Below, one piece after another: positions 6,259 to 6,669 of a stretch of 6,669 nt of DNA (position 1 is the first letter of the stretch; each line of letters opens with the position of its first letter). The notes beneath the pieces were generated by a model. The model was not told where the DNA came from. It was given only the letters and a program-made list of their open reading frames with translations, and searched no databases. Origin of the DNA: Aquirufa sp. (GTDB lineage Bacteria; Bacteroidota; Bacteroidia; Cytophagales; Spirosomataceae); the NCBI GenBank assembly GCA_030833145.1, contig JAURHT010000104.1:1-6669 (forward strand). Direction: 5' to 3'. The position numbers were made by a program, and so were the translations under genes.

Positions 6259-6669
6259 CCTCCGGGGCCTGCCACTTGGCCGACTGGGTCCCAGTGGCTA
6301 GGATCCAGGAGCCGCAGGTCATGATAGAACATGGGCCGACGCCGCTGATCTTGGACTTTGGCGAGAGCATGTTTTCCCCCACTTATGGTGAGCACCCCAG
6401 TGCAATCCAATCCCTAGATGCAGAGCGCTGGATGGCTTCTTCTCCTTGCCAAATTTTGTATGGCGATCATGCGACTGTCGCCAACCGAGCGATTGTGGGG
6501 GGACTAGGAGGCTCATATCTGACTTGCTTGGTCTCTGATGTTCTGTGCAGCTGCATGTGAGGATTACTTGGAGGTCCCGGTCGGGATGAAATCTGCCTCA
6601 GTCGATTCTACACATGCCATGGAGGATGTGGAGAGCCCAAGCTCCAATCAAACCAGCGATGACTCGCCA
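6259..6669. other. GC-rich segment of apparently foreign origin
   Basis: From about 6259 to the end the base composition jumps: 6301-6360 is 35/60 GC and 6421-6480 is 31/60, against 16/60 at 6121-6180 and 21/60 at 5281-5340. No recognisable bacterial protein, RNA gene, promoter of the TAnnTTTG type, transposase or inverted terminal repeat is seen. The open frames inside (6213-6560 plus, 6319-6516 minus) give unrecognisable, non-protein-like sequences, and the first one spans the junction. The most likely explanation is a chimeric join or contaminating DNA; a genuine insertion cannot be excluded. One frame open from 6523 to the end is acidic and Ser-rich and could be part of a eukaryotic exon. 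Confidence 0.7.

Noticed and set aside
6271..6298. Imperfect 9-bp inverted repeat in the GC-rich tail
   Set aside because: One mismatch, no T tract, and expected by chance in GC-rich DNA; there is no sign of a transposon end or a second copy.
6319..6516. 65-codon minus-strand reading frame in the GC-rich tail
   Set aside because: It has no recognisable family, no promoter signal, and lies in a segment that probably does not belong to this genome.
6213..6560. 115-codon plus-strand reading frame across the junction
   Set aside because: It begins in AT-rich DNA that codes on the other strand and crosses the compositional break; the translation has no recognisable motif.

Overview
The first ~6.26 kb is compact, AT-rich bacterial DNA that looks like a member of the Bacteroidota, perhaps Cytophagales-like. 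The evidence is TAnnTTTG-type -7 promoter elements in front of the genes, no clear Shine-Dalgarno sequences, and the protein families present (a DUF4369/TlpA-like periplasmic thioredoxin protein, an M42 aminopeptidase and an S9 peptidase). The last ~410 bp differs sharply in base composition (about 55% GC by hand count of two lines, against about 27-35% just before it) and has no recognisable bacterial gene. It is most simply explained as foreign or chimeric sequence joined at about 6250-6262.

Layout: (1) the 3' part of an S9 prolyl-oligopeptidase-family peptidase (+), open at the left edge; (2) a short convergent intergenic region with a heptamer repeat, a bidirectional intrinsic terminator and an 18-bp inverted repeat whose right arm runs into the next gene; (3) an M42 metallo-aminopeptidase (-); (4) a divergent promoter region; (5) pfkA, ATP-type 6-phosphofructokinase (+); (6) a YdcF/ElyC-type DUF218 membrane protein (-), whose stop codon interlocks with that of pfkA in one CTAG; (7) a very tight divergent promoter region with two facing -7 elements; (8) a secreted DUF4369/thioredoxin-fold protein with a CSHC motif (+); (9) the lysine-rich C-terminus of an unidentified protein (-), cut off by the junction; (10) the GC-rich foreign-looking tail.

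Genes strictly alternate strand (+ - + - + -), so each appears to be its own transcription unit and no multi-gene pathway is evident. The genes are housekeeping in character: peptide degradation, glycolysis, envelope maintenance and periplasmic redox. The points most worth following up are the Asp-to-Asn change at the Mg-binding position of PfkA, the probable pfkA terminator embedded in the coding sequence of its convergent neighbour, the interlocked divergent promoters at 4671-4699, the inverted duplication of the M42 gene end, and the compositional junction near 6258. I found no convincing undescribed multi-gene system.
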